A stretch of 33,146 nucleotides of DNA, taken from positions 1-33,146 of the forward strand of contig CANFEY010000050.1 in the NCBI GenBank assembly GCA_947446025.1, read 5' to 3'. The position numbers and the translations under genes were made by a program. Of the stretch, positions 24,670 to 33,040 are shown piece by piece. The notes under the pieces are model-generated. The model was not told the DNA's origin. It saw nothing but the letters and a program-made list of their open reading frames with translations, and did not search any database. The DNA is from Bryobacterales bacterium. Its GTDB lineage: Bacteria > Acidobacteriota > Terriglobia > Bryobacterales > Bryobacteraceae. Numbering within the stretch: the stretch's first letter is position 1; each line of letters begins with the position of its first letter.

Positions 24670-26394
24670 CTACCGTCCAATCCCCTTAGCAAACTCCCCC
24701 AACGGCAGCGTATTCAAAATATCCGAAGGCTCCAGCCACGCCCGCCGAGCCATGATCACCCCATACCGCATATTCAACAAATGCTTCGGATGATGCGCAT
24801 CCGTAGAAATCACAAACTTCACCCCCCGAGCCTTCGCCGCCCTCGCCATCGACGCCGTCAAATCCAACCTCTCCGGACTAGCGTTAATCTCCATCATCAC
24901 CCCCGCACGCCCCGCCGCCGCCGCAACCGCATCGAAGTCAAACGGAAACGGATCCCGATGCAACAACACCCGCCCCGTAGGATGCCCGAAGACCTTCAGA
25001 TGCTTGCACTCCAGCGCCCGCAACAACCGATCCGTCATCTCCGCCGACTCCAGATTCATGTAGCTGTGGACGCTGCCCACAACAAAATCCAACTCCGCCA
25101 GCGCATCATCAGCCAAGTCCATCGACCCGTCGCGCTTGATGTCGCACTCAAGCCCCGAGAACACCCGAATCCCCAACCCGCGATGATCCAACTCCCGCAC
25201 CCGAGCCGCGAACTCCACCGCGCGCTTCTCATCCAACCCATTCGCCATCGCCAGAGCCTTCGAATGATCCGTAATCGCGATGTACTCGTACCCCTGCGCC
25301 CGCGCCGCCTCAGCCATCTCCTCCAGCGTCGCCCGCCCATCGCTTTCCGTCGTGTGCATGTGCAGATCGCCGCGCATGTCCCCGAGCTGAACTAGCTTCG
25401 GCAGCTTCCCCGACTCCGCCGCCTCAATCTCGCCCTGATTCTCCCGCAACTCCGGCGGGATCCAAGCGAGCCCCAACGCCGCGTAAATCTCTTCTTCGGT
25501 AGCAGCCGCCACAGGCTCCTTAGTATCGATCCGAGCCAGGCTATACTCGCTCAGCGTCAGCCCCATCTTTTGCGCCCGCGTCCGCAGATGAATGTTGTGC
25601 TCCTTGCTCCCGCTGAAGTATTGCAGCGCCGCCCCGAAGTTCTCCTTCGGCAACGCCCGCAGATCCACCTGCAACCCCTCGAGTCCAAACCGCACACTAG
25701 CCTTGTTCTCGCCCCGAGCCAGCACCTCATGTACGCGCGGATGCTTCACAAACGCCTCCAGCGCCGCATCCCCACCCGGACCCGTCGCCAGTAAATCCAA
25801 ATCCCCCACCGTCTCCTTGCCCCGCCGCATCGACCCCGCCGCAGTGACTTGATCCACACCCGGCACCGCCAGCAGATACTTACTCAACTCCTCCGCCGTC
25901 TCATACGCGAAGCTCAACAAGAACCGACCCGCCCGCTGCCGATACTGCGCAATCGACCGCAGGACCTTCTCCTCCAGCTTCGCCCCCATGCGAGGCAGCT
26001 CCCGCAACTTCTGTTCCTGGCAAATCTTTTCCAGGTCGTCAATCGTCGAAACACGGAACGTCTCGAACAGCACCTTGATCGTCTTCGGACCCAGCCCCTG
26101 AATCTTCAGCAGCTCCAGCGCCGTCGGAGGATACACCTCCAACATCTGATCCCGCCGTTCAAAGCTCCCCCGAGCCTCAATCTCCTCCAGCGCCGACGCG
26201 ATCCCCTTGCCGATTCCCGGCACATCCGTGACCTTCTTCTCCGGGTCCCGCACAATCGCCGAAATCGGCTCCGGATACCCCTCAATCACCGACGCCGCGT
26301 TGCGATAGCTACGGATGCGGAACCCGTCCTCCCCCGCGATCTCCATCAAGTCCGCCGTCTCCGTCAGTAGTCGCGCAATGTCCTGGTTATCCAT
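24670..26394 (-). CDS. polX: PolX family DNA polymerase/3'-5' exonuclease
   Basis: A 574-residue base-excision-repair polymerase with an added PHP exonuclease. Helix-hairpin-helix segments VPGIGKGIAS and IQGLGPKTIK lie in the first ~110 residues. The nucleotidyltransferase palm has GSMRRGKETVGDLDLLATG (D198, D200 in the chosen numbering) and a third acidic residue in LQVDLRALP. The PHP domain from ~340 starts GDLHMHTTESDG (H345, H347) and continues with YEYIAITDHSK and VISTDAHHP. All metal-binding residues look intact. ATG 26392-26394 is chosen because the protein then begins MDNQDIARLL, as in homologues. A weak -10 (TATGGA, 26403-26408 on the minus strand) lies 8 nt upstream. It shares a 41-bp divergent region with the next gene. 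Confidence 0.95.
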   Translation of the reverse strand: MDNQDIARLLTETADLMEIAGEDGFRIRSYRNAASVIEGYPEPISAIVRDPEKKVTDVPGIGKGIASALEEIEARGSFERRDQMLEVYPPTALELLKIQGLGPKTIKVLFETFRVSTIDDLEKICQEQKLRELPRMGAKLEEKVLRSIAQYRQRAGRFLLSFAYETAEELSKYLLAVPGVDQVTAAGSMRRGKETVGDLDLLATGPGGDAALEAFVKHPRVHEVLARGENKASVRFGLEGLQVDLRALPKENFGAALQYFSGSKEHNIHLRTRAQKMGLTLSEYSLARIDTKEPVAAATEEEIYAALGLAWIPPELRENQGEIEAAESGKLPKLVQLGDMRGDLHMHTTESDGRATLEEMAEAARAQGYEYIAITDHSKALAMANGLDEKRAVEFAARVRELDHRGLGIRVFSGLECDIKRDGSMDLADDALAELDFVVGSVHSYMNLESAEMTDRLLRALECKHLKVFGHPTGRVLLHRDPFPFDFDAVAAAAGRAGVMMEINASPERLDLTASMARAAKARGVKFVISTDAHHPKHLLNMRYGVIMARRAWLEPSDILNTLPLGEFAKGIGR

Positions 26395-26406
26395 ACGTGT
26401 TGTCCA

Positions 26407-26412
26407 TACAAT
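26407..26412 (+). promoter_or_regulatory. -10 box TACAAT upstream of the large membrane protein gene
   Basis: TACAAT lies 23 nt before the ATG at 26436, so a short leader of about 17 nt is expected. Only a weak GAGAG purine stretch is present as a ribosome site. The box overlaps the weak minus-strand -10 of polX. Confidence 0.35.
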
Positions 26413-26435
26413 AGTGAGAGCGTGCCCCACCAACG

Positions 26436-28412
26436 ATGATAACTTCTCACCCCGTCTTTGAGTCTCCCCGAGCGCGCACTCTAGCCTGCCTCGGCGTCCT
26501 CTTCGCGCTGAACGTCTACATTTGCCACAACCTCTTCAACACGGAGTTCACCCAGGAAACCGCCTCCGTCGACGTGATCTTCATGGCCTTCAGCCGCTGG
26601 CTCGCCGACTATTGGAATGACCGCTCCTGGTTTCCCTTGTGGGTCACCGGCACCCCCGCCCGCGAAGTCTACAACCCCGCGCTGCATCACGCTGTAGCGC
26701 TGCTCTCCCGCCTCTCCGGTTGGACCGCTCAACACTCCTACCACTTCGTCACCACCGCAACTTACTCGCTAGGCCCGCTCACGCTCTTCTGGCTTTGCTA
26801 CCGCTTCACCCGCCGCCACGGCTACGCGTTGCTCACTGCGCTGTTCTACTCGCTCTTTTCCCCCTCGGCCCTCCTGGTCACAGCCTTCCGTATCGATAAC
26901 GGCGGCCTCTTCGGACCCCGCCGTCTGCAAACCCTGGTCCACTACGGCGAAGGCCCGCACGTCACCGCGCTCATGCTGATCCCGCTGGTAATTTGGCTGA
27001 TCGATGAAGCCGCCGCCAAGCGCCGCTGGATGTTTCTGCCCCTCGCCACCGTGGCGCTTGCCGCCGTTCCGCTCACCAATTGGACCGGCACCACTGGCCT
27101 GATGATGGCACTCGCCGCCTACGTGCTCGCGAAACTCGGGGCAGGGAAGCCGCTTCATTGGCCCACCTTCATCGGCATCGGCGTGCTCGCCTACGCGCTG
27201 GCCTGCTACTGGATTCCTCCGTCGCTCATCCGCACCGTGCAGTCGAGCGCCGTCAACCTCGACATCGTCACCCCGCCCATGGAGAAAGCAGCCATCCTCG
27301 CCTTCCTCGCCATCACCGCCGTCGCGTTACACATCTTCTTCAAACGCCGAGCCATCCCCGAACTGCCCCGCTTCTTCGCCTATTTTGCCCTCATCACCGG
27401 CACCGCCGTACTCAGCAAGATGTGGTTCGGCCGCGTAATCATCCCCATTTCCCACCGCTTCCACATCGAGATGGAAATGGCACTAGCCGGAGCCGGGGCG
27501 TTTGTAATCCTCGCCATCACCACCCGCTGGCCGCGCCGCATGCAACTCGCGGCAGTGATCCTACTCATCGCCGCCGCCATCCCGCAAGCTCGCTACTACC
27601 GCCGCGAATCCCGCAACACCACCAAAGCCACCGACATCTCAAACATCCCCGAAGTCCGCATGTCGAAGTGGTTCGCCGCCAATGCAAAAGGCGAGCGAGT
27701 CTTCGCTCCAGGTACCACAGCCCTGTGGCTGAACCACTTCTCCGATACCCCGCAGTTCTTCGGCTGCTGCGATCAAACCGTCCGCACCTCCGAATACCGC
27801 CACGCGCTTTTTAACATCTACAGCGACCCCTCCCCCGAAGCAGGCGTTGCATGGCTGAAACTCTACGGAGTAAGCTACATCGGCGTAGCCGACACCGGCG
27901 GCGATCAACCCTTCGCCAACCCGAAAAAATTCGACGGCGTCCTAGAAGAAGTCTGGCGCGACGGCAACAGCGTCATCTACCGCGTGCCCAGACCCAACGC
28001 CTCCCTCGCCCACGTAGTCCCCACCGCCGCGCTGAAGATCCGTCCCCTCTATGGCGGCTATGACGTAGAACCCCTGCAGCCGCTGATCGCCGCGTTGGAC
28101 AAACCCGCATCCACAGCGTCCTTCCAGTGGATCAACCAGAGCGAAGCTCTCATTACCGCCCACATCGAATCGGGTGAATCCATCTTCGTCCAACAAACCT
28201 GCGATTCCGGCTGGCATCCGGATTCAGAAATCAGTTTTGAGTGCGAGCCACTTGGCCTAATGAAAATCACCCCCGGAGCGGCTGGTGATCGCAAGATTCG
28301 CCTCGTCTACACTCTAAACATCGAAGACGTCGCCGGGCGCGCCGCGCAGTTTGGTGGGCTCTTCGTGCTGCTCATCTGGACGCTGCTGGCCCGCCGCGCT
28401 ACTCCGCGCTGA
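26436..28412 (+). CDS. large polytopic membrane protein, YfhO/GT-C-like (uncertain)
   Basis: A 658-residue protein with about ten hydrophobic helices in residues 15-395, a soluble C-terminal region (about 400-630) and a final helix (GGLFVLLIWTLLARR) near the end. An extracytoplasmic loop after helix 1 contains acidic residues (TEFTQETASVDVIF). The soluble part, with SIFVQQTCDSGWHPD, resembles the late domain of YfhO-type GT-C proteins that decorate surface polymers. The family call is tentative. No sugar-metabolism neighbours support it. The coding strand is C-rich like its neighbours. The 3' end overlaps the convergent quinoprotein gene by 14 nt. Confidence 0.75.
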   Translation: MITSHPVFESPRARTLACLGVLFALNVYICHNLFNTEFTQETASVDVIFMAFSRWLADYWNDRSWFPLWVTGTPAREVYNPALHHAVALLSRLSGWTAQHSYHFVTTATYSLGPLTLFWLCYRFTRRHGYALLTALFYSLFSPSALLVTAFRIDNGGLFGPRRLQTLVHYGEGPHVTALMLIPLVIWLIDEAAAKRRWMFLPLATVALAAVPLTNWTGTTGLMMALAAYVLAKLGAGKPLHWPTFIGIGVLAYALACYWIPPSLIRTVQSSAVNLDIVTPPMEKAAILAFLAITAVALHIFFKRRAIPELPRFFAYFALITGTAVLSKMWFGRVIIPISHRFHIEMEMALAGAGAFVILAITTRWPRRMQLAAVILLIAAAIPQARYYRRESRNTTKATDISNIPEVRMSKWFAANAKGERVFAPGTTALWLNHFSDTPQFFGCCDQTVRTSEYRHALFNIYSDPSPEAGVAWLKLYGVSYIGVADTGGDQPFANPKKFDGVLEEVWRDGNSVIYRVPRPNASLAHVVPTAALKIRPLYGGYDVEPLQPLIAALDKPASTASFQWINQSEALITAHIESGESIFVQQTCDSGWHPDSEISFECEPLGLMKITPGAAGDRKIRLVYTLNIEDVAGRAAQFGGLFVLLIWTLLARRATPR

Positions 28413-30183
28413 ACGCCAACACCACATTCCCCTGCGACCCCTGCTGAATCCCCACATACCCCGACGCCACGTACACCATCCCATTCACCACCACCACCCC
28501 CGCCGGACCAAACGACCCGCCGTTCGCCACCACGCCATTCACCGTCTCGTAGTCCTGCTTCGCGTCGTACGTCCAAATCACCTTGCCCGCCATGTCCACC
28601 GCCCGCAGAATCCCATCCCAGCCGCCCGTGAACACCACCCCAGGAATCGAAGTCGCAGGACCCGCCTGCCCCCGCCTATCCGCCGCAATCGGAGCATTCC
28701 AATCCACCTTGCCCGTCATCAGCTGCAGCGCCTTCAGCCCGCCATTCGGTTGCTGCAACGGATAGTACACGCGCTGCCCATCCGAAGTCCCACCCCACAC
28801 CACCAACCCCGCCGCGTTCGGAGCAGTCGTCTCCCACAACTGCGTCCGCCACACCAGCTTTCCCTCGGCATCCGGATCCAGCCCAATCGCCACGCCGCCC
28901 TTACCCGCCGCCACCAAAATATCCTTGCCCCCCACCGTCTGCAAAATGGCCGACGACCCGCCGAAATCATAGTCCGGCCCCAGCGTCTCCGGACAATTCG
29001 TATCCTTCGCATTCTGGGCCCGGCACCCGTTCATGAACGAATCCCCCGCGAACTCCTGGTGATGCCACGCAACTTTCCCGTCATCCATTCGCAGCGCAAT
29101 GATCGAATCGCTATAAGCCGACGCCACGCGCCCAAAACTGTTCCCCGTGCCCACGTAAATCAATTTGCGCTTCGCATCCACCGTCGGAGTATTCCACACC
29201 GAAGCCCCCGCCGGACCCCACTGCTGCTTGCCCTTCGAATTCTCCCCCAACGCCCGCAACGGCTCCTGAACACTCTGCGTCCGCCACAGAACCTTGCCCG
29301 TATTCGCGTTCACCGCCACCACCGTGCCCCGCGACTTGCAGCACTCGTTGTCCAGATTCGCGCCCGTCAACGTCTCCGTCCCCGCCAGCGGAATGTACAG
29401 CTTCCCGTCATAGAATGCCGCCGTCGCGCTCAAATTGTTCGCGGCGTCCTTGATCATCTCGTTCTTCCACAGCAGCTTCCCATCATGTGCGTCAATCGCA
29501 TACGCCGTCGACGACCGCGTCACGAAATACACCGCATACCGAGTCCCCGCATACCCCGAAATCGGCGCGACAATCGGAGCGAACCGCCCAAACTGATCGC
29601 TCTTGTACGCCCAATACGCGCACCCCGACTTCGCGTCCATCGAATACACCACCCCATCGTCGCTGCCCACAAACACCCGCCCGAAGGCGACCGAGGGTTG
29701 CGAATACAGGCTAGCCCCCGACGGCAACCCAAACGCCCACTTCAACTTCAGCTTCGGCACATCCCCCGCCTTCAACTCCGCCGCCTTCTCCCCCTGAAAC
29801 CGAGCATTCGTCAACCCGCCCCACCCCGACCACGCCGGCGAGCTGTCAATGTTCCCGCTCAACGCCGGATTCGCCCGGCAAGCGTTCGTCATCTTCGTCA
29901 GATTCCCCGCCGCCGGATCCTGCAACGCCCGCTTGCCCAAAAACTCCGCAATACTCCGCCGCTGCCGCCCGCTCAAATCCGAAGCCGCCGCCTTCATCGA
30001 CCCCTTCATCAGCACATCAAATATCCGCTCCGTACTCATCGCATTCAACGCACCCACGTCCGCCGCCCCCCCACCCGCCGAATGGCACGAAGCGCACTTG
30101 CCAGTAAACAAAGCCTGCCCCGCCGGCGGAGCCTGCGCGATAGCGAATCCGGAGAGAAGAGCGAAAAGAGTAAGTGTTTTCAC
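28399..30183 (-). CDS. cytochrome c-PQQ beta-propeller fusion, polyvinyl-alcohol-dehydrogenase-like
   Basis: A 594-residue periplasmic quinoprotein. A signal peptide (TLTLFALLSGFAIAQ) is followed by a small c-type cytochrome domain with heme motif CASCH (C30-H34) and a probable axial Met around 70 (LMKGSMKAAA). From about residue 95 an eight-bladed PQQ-type propeller runs to the end, with repeated VDAKSG- and VNANTGKVLWRT-like blade motifs and SGWGGLTNARFQ, typical of polyvinyl alcohol dehydrogenase relatives. It would oxidise an alcohol with PQQ and pass electrons to its own heme; the substrate is unknown. The start is GTG at 30181-30183, 7 nt after a -10 box. Its stop lies inside the end of the convergent membrane protein gene. 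Confidence 0.88.
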   Translation of the reverse strand: MKTLTLFALLSGFAIAQAPPAGQALFTGKCASCHSAGGGAADVGALNAMSTERIFDVLMKGSMKAAASDLSGRQRRSIAEFLGKRALQDPAAGNLTKMTNACRANPALSGNIDSSPAWSGWGGLTNARFQGEKAAELKAGDVPKLKLKWAFGLPSGASLYSQPSVAFGRVFVGSDDGVVYSMDAKSGCAYWAYKSDQFGRFAPIVAPISGYAGTRYAVYFVTRSSTAYAIDAHDGKLLWKNEMIKDAANNLSATAAFYDGKLYIPLAGTETLTGANLDNECCKSRGTVVAVNANTGKVLWRTQSVQEPLRALGENSKGKQQWGPAGASVWNTPTVDAKRKLIYVGTGNSFGRVASAYSDSIIALRMDDGKVAWHHQEFAGDSFMNGCRAQNAKDTNCPETLGPDYDFGGSSAILQTVGGKDILVAAGKGGVAIGLDPDAEGKLVWRTQLWETTAPNAAGLVVWGGTSDGQRVYYPLQQPNGGLKALQLMTGKVDWNAPIAADRRGQAGPATSIPGVVFTGGWDGILRAVDMAGKVIWTYDAKQDYETVNGVVANGGSFGPAGVVVVNGMVYVASGYVGIQQGSQGNVVLAFSAE

Positions 30184-30190
30184 AGTCCGT

Positions 30191-30196
30191 ATCTTA
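30191..30196 (-). promoter_or_regulatory. -10 box TAAGAT of the quinoprotein gene (leaderless arrangement)
   Basis: On the minus strand TAAGAT ends 7 nt before the GTG at 30183. An eight-T run (30201-30208) lies just upstream as an AT-rich spacer. No Shine-Dalgarno is present. Confidence 0.45.
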
Positions 30197-30198
30197 AC

Positions 30199-30483
30199 TC
30201 AAAAAAAACCGCGGCCCGCAACTCCCTCCCCACCGGCATCGCCTTCAAACGCCGATGCGTACTCCTCAATCGGCTGCAGCCAACTCGCCCCGTCCAGTTT
30301 GTTCGTTCGGGCCAGGTCAGCAGCCAATCGCGCCATACCACGCACCAACGTAGCGCGAGATGGCTCCTTCGCCCAAGGTTGATGATCTGGTATCAGCAGC
30401 GTGACGCAAGGTCCCTCTTGGCGTGCGATTTCTCGCAGTGCCCCCAGCGTCAGGGGTGTATGTTGGACAGCGGTTGGACTCAT
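30199..30483 (-). pseudogene. truncated baeRF-like (release-factor-fold) protein, N-terminal part
   Basis: A 94-residue frame starting at ATG 30481-30483, preceded by GGGAGA at 7 nt (one of the few good ribosome sites here). LTLGALREIARQEGPCVTLL, the following IPDHQPW and the later SWLQPIEEYA resemble the N-terminal domain of bacterial archaeo-eukaryotic release-factor-like proteins, which are normally over 300 residues. The frame ends in a T8 run right at the promoter of the quinoprotein gene. Adding or removing one T does not restore a long frame, so the missing part was deleted or moved away rather than frameshifted. Family assignment is moderate. Confidence 0.45.
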
Positions 30484-30552
30484 AAACGGTTCTCCCGCTT
30501 GGCTACAGTGCATGCCAAAGGCCGAACCACCCACGTCGAACGCAAATCCCTG

Positions 30553-30558
30553 TATAAT
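30553..30558 (+). promoter_or_regulatory. -10 box TATAAT of tRNA-Ser
   Basis: A perfect TATAAT 42 nt before the mature tRNA 5' end. Transcription would start near 30565 and give a leader of about 36 nt that includes the hairpin at 30576-30594. No clear -35 was found. Confidence 0.5.
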
Positions 30559-30575
30559 GTAGTGACTGACCACAA

Positions 30576-30594
30576 CTCACCCGGATCGGGTGAG
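30576..30594 (+). promoter_or_regulatory. perfect hairpin in the tRNA-Ser 5' leader
   Basis: CTCACCCGGATCGGGTGAG is an 8-bp perfect stem with a 3-base GAT loop. It ends 6 nt before the first base of the tRNA. It could guide 5' processing, stop transcription read-through from the left, or be an operator. Confidence 0.5.
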
Positions 30595-30600
30595 CAAAAC

Positions 30601-30693
<93 letters not shown>

Positions 30694-30699
30694 GAATTC

Positions 30700-32175
30700 T
30701 TAGGGGACCAACGCGCGGATCATACCATCTTGGCGCGAGGTGATCAGCAACTCGCCGTCGCGGGTGCGGCTGATGTGCAGGTCTGCCCGCGGGACCGTGG
30801 TGCCTAGCGTTTTGTTGACCAGGTCCTGCAAGGTCACGTCGATTCGCTTGCCGGTGGCGTCGCGGGTGAAGAGTTGGATTTCTTCGATGGGGGCGACGGT
30901 GCGGGGAATGCCGTCGTCGGCTTTCTTCAACGCCGCGACATCGGCGGCGAAGAGGCGGCCGCGCTGCACATCGCCGAAGACGAACTTGCCGCGCAGGGCG
31001 GGGATCTTGCCGTGATAGGTGAAGCCGTCGGTCACTGCGACCCCCTCGTCGTGATCATATACGGCCACCGGGTAGAGGTAGCCATCCTTTTCTTTACCGC
31101 TTAGCAGGGCTTCCGGCAGTGGATAGAGGTGATTCAGGTCTCCGCCTAGGGGCCGCGCGTTGGAGAAGTAGCCTTCGCGCTTCATCCAGCCGTAGTTGCC
31201 GCCGTTGCGGACGATGTTGATCTCCTCCACCTGGCTCATTCCTATGTCCGAGGCAAACATGGTGCCGTCGGTCATGTCCCACGAGAGGCGATGCGCGTTG
31301 CGGAAGCCGTAGGCGTAGATTTCGCCGAGTGTTGCGGGGTCGCCATCCGCGGCGAATTTGTTGGACGGGGGGATGGTGTAGTCGCCGAGCCCTTTCACAC
31401 CCTTGCTCACCGATGGGCTGCGCGGATCGATGCGTAGGATGGCGGTCATGATGGAATCAAGGCGCTGGGTTTGCGCGGGATTGCTGGCGTTGGGACCGCC
31501 GCCGTTGCTAAAACCATGATCGCTGCCGCTGGTGTAGAGCAGGCCGTAGTCCGCGTCGCCGCGCTTGGCGGTGGGATTGAACTCCACCGCGCCCATCGGG
31601 TGTGTCAGGTTCTGCACCACGTGGGCCTCGCGCAACAACTCACGACGCGTGCCGCGAAACGTATCCGCCGCTGGATTCTCCGCGTGCCACTCGGTGATGA
31701 TGTTGTGGTGGGTCACGTCTTTGAGCCCGTAGCCGATGGGGATGAAGTCCAGAGGCTTCGGATTGCCGGGTCCGCGCTCACTGTGGATGGTGTAGAACAG
31801 GCCGTTGGCGGCGAAGTCGGGATGAAACGCGAAGCCGATGAAGCCGCTTTCCAGGCGGTTGTAGACGGCGAAGGGAAAGGCCTCGGCCACGTTGGCGTAC
31901 ACGGTGGGAGCGGCGCTTGCGTGCAGCAGATAGAGGAATCCGCGCGAGTCATTGGCGAAGCGGCGGCCGTCGGGCAGATCCTTGACGAAGCTCACGCGGG
32001 CCCAGCCGGAGGGCGTCACATCCTGATCCGCGGGCCGCATGCTTCGCGTCTCGGGTAGGCGCACCAGATCCTTGATTTCCACGGCGAGGCCGCGCTTGAT
32101 GATGGGCTCGGGAATGGGGTTGGTGGTGATTTGTGCGGCCAGCGGAAGGGCCAACAAGAAAGTGAGGTAGCGCAT
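30700..32175 (-). CDS. PQQ-dependent soluble sugar (glucose/sorbosone) dehydrogenase family protein
   Basis: A 491-residue exported six-bladed propeller of the GSDH family. After a short signal peptide (RYLTFLLALPLAAQ) come GFIGFAFHPDFAANGLFYT, the catalytic-base-like THPMGAVEFNP, YTSGSDHGFSNGG, IYAYGFRNAHRLSWD and NGGNYGWMKREGY. These are hallmark strands of glucose/sorbosone dehydrogenases, which oxidise sugars or alcohols in the periplasm using PQQ. Length is within the family range. ATG 32173-32175 is placed 8 nt after a -10 box. Together with the nearby cytochrome-quinoprotein it indicates PQQ use, although no PQQ synthesis genes are in the window. Confidence 0.88.
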   Translation of the reverse strand: MRYLTFLLALPLAAQITTNPIPEPIIKRGLAVEIKDLVRLPETRSMRPADQDVTPSGWARVSFVKDLPDGRRFANDSRGFLYLLHASAAPTVYANVAEAFPFAVYNRLESGFIGFAFHPDFAANGLFYTIHSERGPGNPKPLDFIPIGYGLKDVTHHNIITEWHAENPAADTFRGTRRELLREAHVVQNLTHPMGAVEFNPTAKRGDADYGLLYTSGSDHGFSNGGGPNASNPAQTQRLDSIMTAILRIDPRSPSVSKGVKGLGDYTIPPSNKFAADGDPATLGEIYAYGFRNAHRLSWDMTDGTMFASDIGMSQVEEINIVRNGGNYGWMKREGYFSNARPLGGDLNHLYPLPEALLSGKEKDGYLYPVAVYDHDEGVAVTDGFTYHGKIPALRGKFVFGDVQRGRLFAADVAALKKADDGIPRTVAPIEEIQLFTRDATGKRIDVTLQDLVNKTLGTTVPRADLHISRTRDGELLITSRQDGMIRALVP

Positions 32176-32183
32176 TCGGCACG

Positions 32184-32189
32184 ATGATA
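32184..32189 (-). promoter_or_regulatory. -10 box TATCAT of the sugar dehydrogenase gene (leaderless arrangement)
   Basis: On the minus strand TATCAT ends 8 nt before the ATG at 32175. No Shine-Dalgarno is present in the gap. Confidence 0.4.
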
Positions 32190-32196
32190 GCAGAGC

Positions 32197-32250
32197 AGGA
32201 GTCGGGAGTGAGAATTCAGAGTTCAGAATTCAGGAGGAGGAGCAGGAGTT
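32197..32250. repeat. short imperfect AGAATTC/AGGAG repeat tract
   Basis: AGAATTCAGAGTTCAGAATT is followed by CAGGAGGAGGAGCAGGAG. The unit (A/C)AGAATTC or CAGAGTTC recurs three times, then AGGAG-type units. Similar AGAATTC-rich tracts are familiar to me from intergenic regions of environmental bacterial genomes. It occupies most of the gap before the DUF6602 gene; no -10 was identified there. Confidence 0.45.
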
Positions 32251-32350
32251 CACGCATTCTGTCGCGTGGGGTTCGCCTGCTTTTGCTTGGAGATGGCGGT
32301 GCAGGGGGGGCGAGGATCGACGGTGCGGAGGGTAGCGTGGGCTGGAATAT

Positions 32351-33022
32351 ATGCCGCGACACGCAGACTCTGGACAACTCGACCTTGCGGAAGTATTTCG
32401 CCGCGTGCAAGAAAAGATGAAGGCTGAGTTCGCGATCGGGGGGATGTTTGAGCACTCGAGTTCCAATGGGAACGCGGCGGAGCTGCAGTGGATCGACTTG
32501 CTGCGGCAATACCTGCCGCAGCGCTATGGGGTCGCGTCGGCGTTCATCATCAATGCGGCGGGGCGGCGGTCGCGGCAGATTGATATTGCGATTTACGATT
32601 GCTCGCACTCGGCTCCTTTGTTTCCGCATAGCGCGGGGATTCACGTGCCGATTGAGAGCGTGTATGCGGTGTTCGAGGTGAAGGCCGTGATCACGGCGAC
32701 GTGGCTGCAGGACGCGGCGGAGAAAGTGGCGAGTGTGCGGGAATTGCGAACGGGAAAGCGTAGAATTCTGGCGGGATTGCTGGCGGCTTCGTCGATTTGG
32801 AGCACGGCGACGTTCGCGCCGAACTTGGGGCGCAAGCTGGGGAAACTGAGGGGGCACAAGCGCTTGGATTTGGGGTGCGCGTTGGACACGGCGGCTTTTG
32901 AGCGGCGGGCGACGTTGGTGGTGAGTGATCGGGAGCAGGCGCTGCTGTTTTTTGTGATGCGGCTGATTGATCGGTTGAATGGGCTCGGGCAGGCGCGGCA
33001 CGGTGCGTGTCAACGACTTTGA
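32351..33022 (+). CDS. DUF6602-like protein with PD-(D/E)XK nuclease-type motif
   Basis: A 223-residue protein resembling DUF6602 proteins: an N-terminal helical part, then GNAAELQWIDLLRQYLPQRY, SRQIDIAIYD and ESVYAVFEVKAVI. The spacing E44 ... D78 ... E109-V-K111 fits a PD-(D/E)XK active site, as in restriction endonucleases and Holliday resolvases; such proteins are often found in phage-defence or mobile neighbourhoods. The C-terminal third is basic and variable. ATG 32351 is the first start; ATG 32417 (residue 23) is an alternative. It has no methyltransferase or helicase partner in the visible sequence. Nuclease activity is inferred from motif spacing only. Confidence 0.65.
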   Translation: MPRHADSGQLDLAEVFRRVQEKMKAEFAIGGMFEHSSSNGNAAELQWIDLLRQYLPQRYGVASAFIINAAGRRSRQIDIAIYDCSHSAPLFPHSAGIHVPIESVYAVFEVKAVITATWLQDAAEKVASVRELRTGKRRILAGLLAASSIWSTATFAPNLGRKLGKLRGHKRLDLGCALDTAAFERRATLVVSDREQALLFFVMRLIDRLNGLGQARHGACQRL

Positions 33023-33040
33023 GACACTCCGGGATGGAGT

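Noticed and set aside
30201-30208. The T8 run (minus strand) as an intrinsic terminator for the truncated gene
   Set aside because: The preceding GC-rich stretch offers only a 3-bp stem, and the run lies just upstream of the -10 of the next gene, so it fits better as promoter spacer.
33026-33040. ACTCC-GGGAT-GGAGT inverted repeat followed by TTT between two convergent genes, as a possible terminator
   Set aside because: The stem has only 5 bp and the T run is short, so it is not convincing as an intrinsic terminator.
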